Source of the DNA: an uncultured Clostridium sp.
GTDB taxonomy: Bacteria; Bacillota; Clostridia; TANB77; CAG-508
Assembly (NCBI GenBank): GCA_900556865.1
Contig: USQS01000054.1
Coordinates: 1 to 6,268, forward strand
Length of the DNA: 6,268 nt
Direction of reading: 5' to 3'
Position numbers and translations under genes: made by a program. How positions within the stretch are numbered: the first letter of the stretch is position 1; each line of letters opens with the position of its first letter. Shown here one piece after another: positions 6,165 to 6,268 of the stretch. The notes beneath the pieces were generated by a model that was not told the DNA's origin, did no database searches, and worked only from the letters and a program-made list of their open reading frames with translations.

Positions 6165-6194
6165 TTTGTCGAATTGTGTCGAAAAAAGTCAAAA
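6165..6194 (+). promoter_or_regulatory. phased tandem Spo0A-box-like sites
   Basis: TGTCGAA occurs at 6167-6173 and again at 6177-6183, with a degenerate copy AGTCAAA at 6187-6193, each exactly 10 bp (one helical turn) from the last and in the same direction. Against the Spo0A consensus TTTGTCRAAA the three ten-mers match 9, 9 and 8 positions. Known Spo0A dimers bind such head-to-tail pairs. The array lies about 48 to 68 bases before the predicted start of the next transcript, a position suited to activation. Confidence 0.55.
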
Positions 6195-6202
6195 TGTTTT
6201 TG

Positions 6203-6231
6203 TTGACAAGTGAGCTAAAAGCTAGTATAAT
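6203..6231 (+). promoter_or_regulatory. perfect consensus sigma-A promoter
   Basis: Exact TTGACA (6203-6208), a 17-base spacer, and exact TATAAT (6226-6231). A/T tracts just upstream (6181-6201) could serve as an UP element. Transcription would start near 6238 toward the right edge. Promoters this close to consensus often drive rRNA, tRNA or other very abundant transcripts. Confidence 0.88.
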
Positions 6232-6237
6232 GTTAGA

Positions 6238-6268
6238 TGTTGTAGCTAACGTTGAAAGTTAGATGGAC
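6238..6268 (+). other. start of an unknown transcript cut by the window edge
   Basis: About 31 transcribed bases are visible, with no start codon preceded by a ribosome binding site. CTAAC (6246-6250) and GTTAG (6258-6262) can pair around a 7-base loop. GTTAGATG occurs at 6232-6239 and again at 6258-6265. The strong promoter and the absence of a ribosome binding site would fit the leader of an rRNA operon, but the gene itself is outside the window. Confidence 0.35.

Noticed and set aside
1..6268. CRISPR array, insertion sequence, toxin-antitoxin pair or phage defence island
   Set aside because: No regularly spaced direct repeats, transposase, terminal repeats or recognisable defence genes. 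Most genes are housekeeping or isolated unknowns.

Overview
The window is a chromosomal segment of a very AT-rich, low-GC Gram-positive bacterium. The codon use (A/T-ending, AGA for arginine, ATA for isoleucine), the purine-rich ribosome binding sites, the near-consensus sigma-A promoters and the protein flavour all fit an anaerobic member of the Clostridia, possibly an uncultured gut lineage. I cannot name a species. The genes look like ordinary chromosome. I see no insertion sequence, phage gene, CRISPR array or tRNA.

Layout. Positions 76-1001 carry rsmA (16S rRNA dimethyladenosine transferase) behind its own near-consensus promoter. A 384-390 base gap without a gene follows, holding one symmetrical hairpin and an AT-rich terminator-like hairpin. 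Positions 1392-3075 hold a two-gene unit: an unrecognised 403-residue charged helical protein and ybeY (endoribonuclease/rRNA maturation factor), which overlap by 11 bases and end at a bidirectional terminator. Positions 3122-3297 are a convergent intergenic region unusually dense in inverted repeats, including a CGCGCGCG core that stands out from the base composition.

On the minus strand, asd (aspartate-semialdehyde dehydrogenase, 5381-4386) is followed 8 bases later by a gene for an unrecognised cytosolic HExxH metallopeptidase-like protein (4377-3298). They form an apparent operon driven by a strong promoter at 5416-5445. Divergent from asd, with the two -35 elements only 22 bp apart, a second promoter drives a 153-residue protein with a carboxypeptidase-regulatory-like beta-sandwich fold and a Cys/His-rich tail that looks metal-binding. 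This gene has an 18-bp palindrome in its leader and a strong terminator.

The right edge (6167-6268) holds an exact consensus promoter (TTGACA-17-TATAAT). It is preceded by two TGTCGAA boxes and a third degenerate copy, each exactly 10 bp apart, which is the tandem arrangement known for Spo0A boxes. The transcribed product lies beyond the window. An rRNA operon leader is one possibility, but it is only a guess.

Functional picture. Two translation-quality genes (rsmA, ybeY) and one amino-acid biosynthesis gene (asd) are well supported. Three genes (403, 359 and 153 residues) have no function I can name with confidence. I see no convincing complete new defence or mobile system. The most interesting items are the phased 0A-like boxes before the consensus promoter, the HExxH protein in the asd operon, the Cys/His tail protein and the hairpin cluster.
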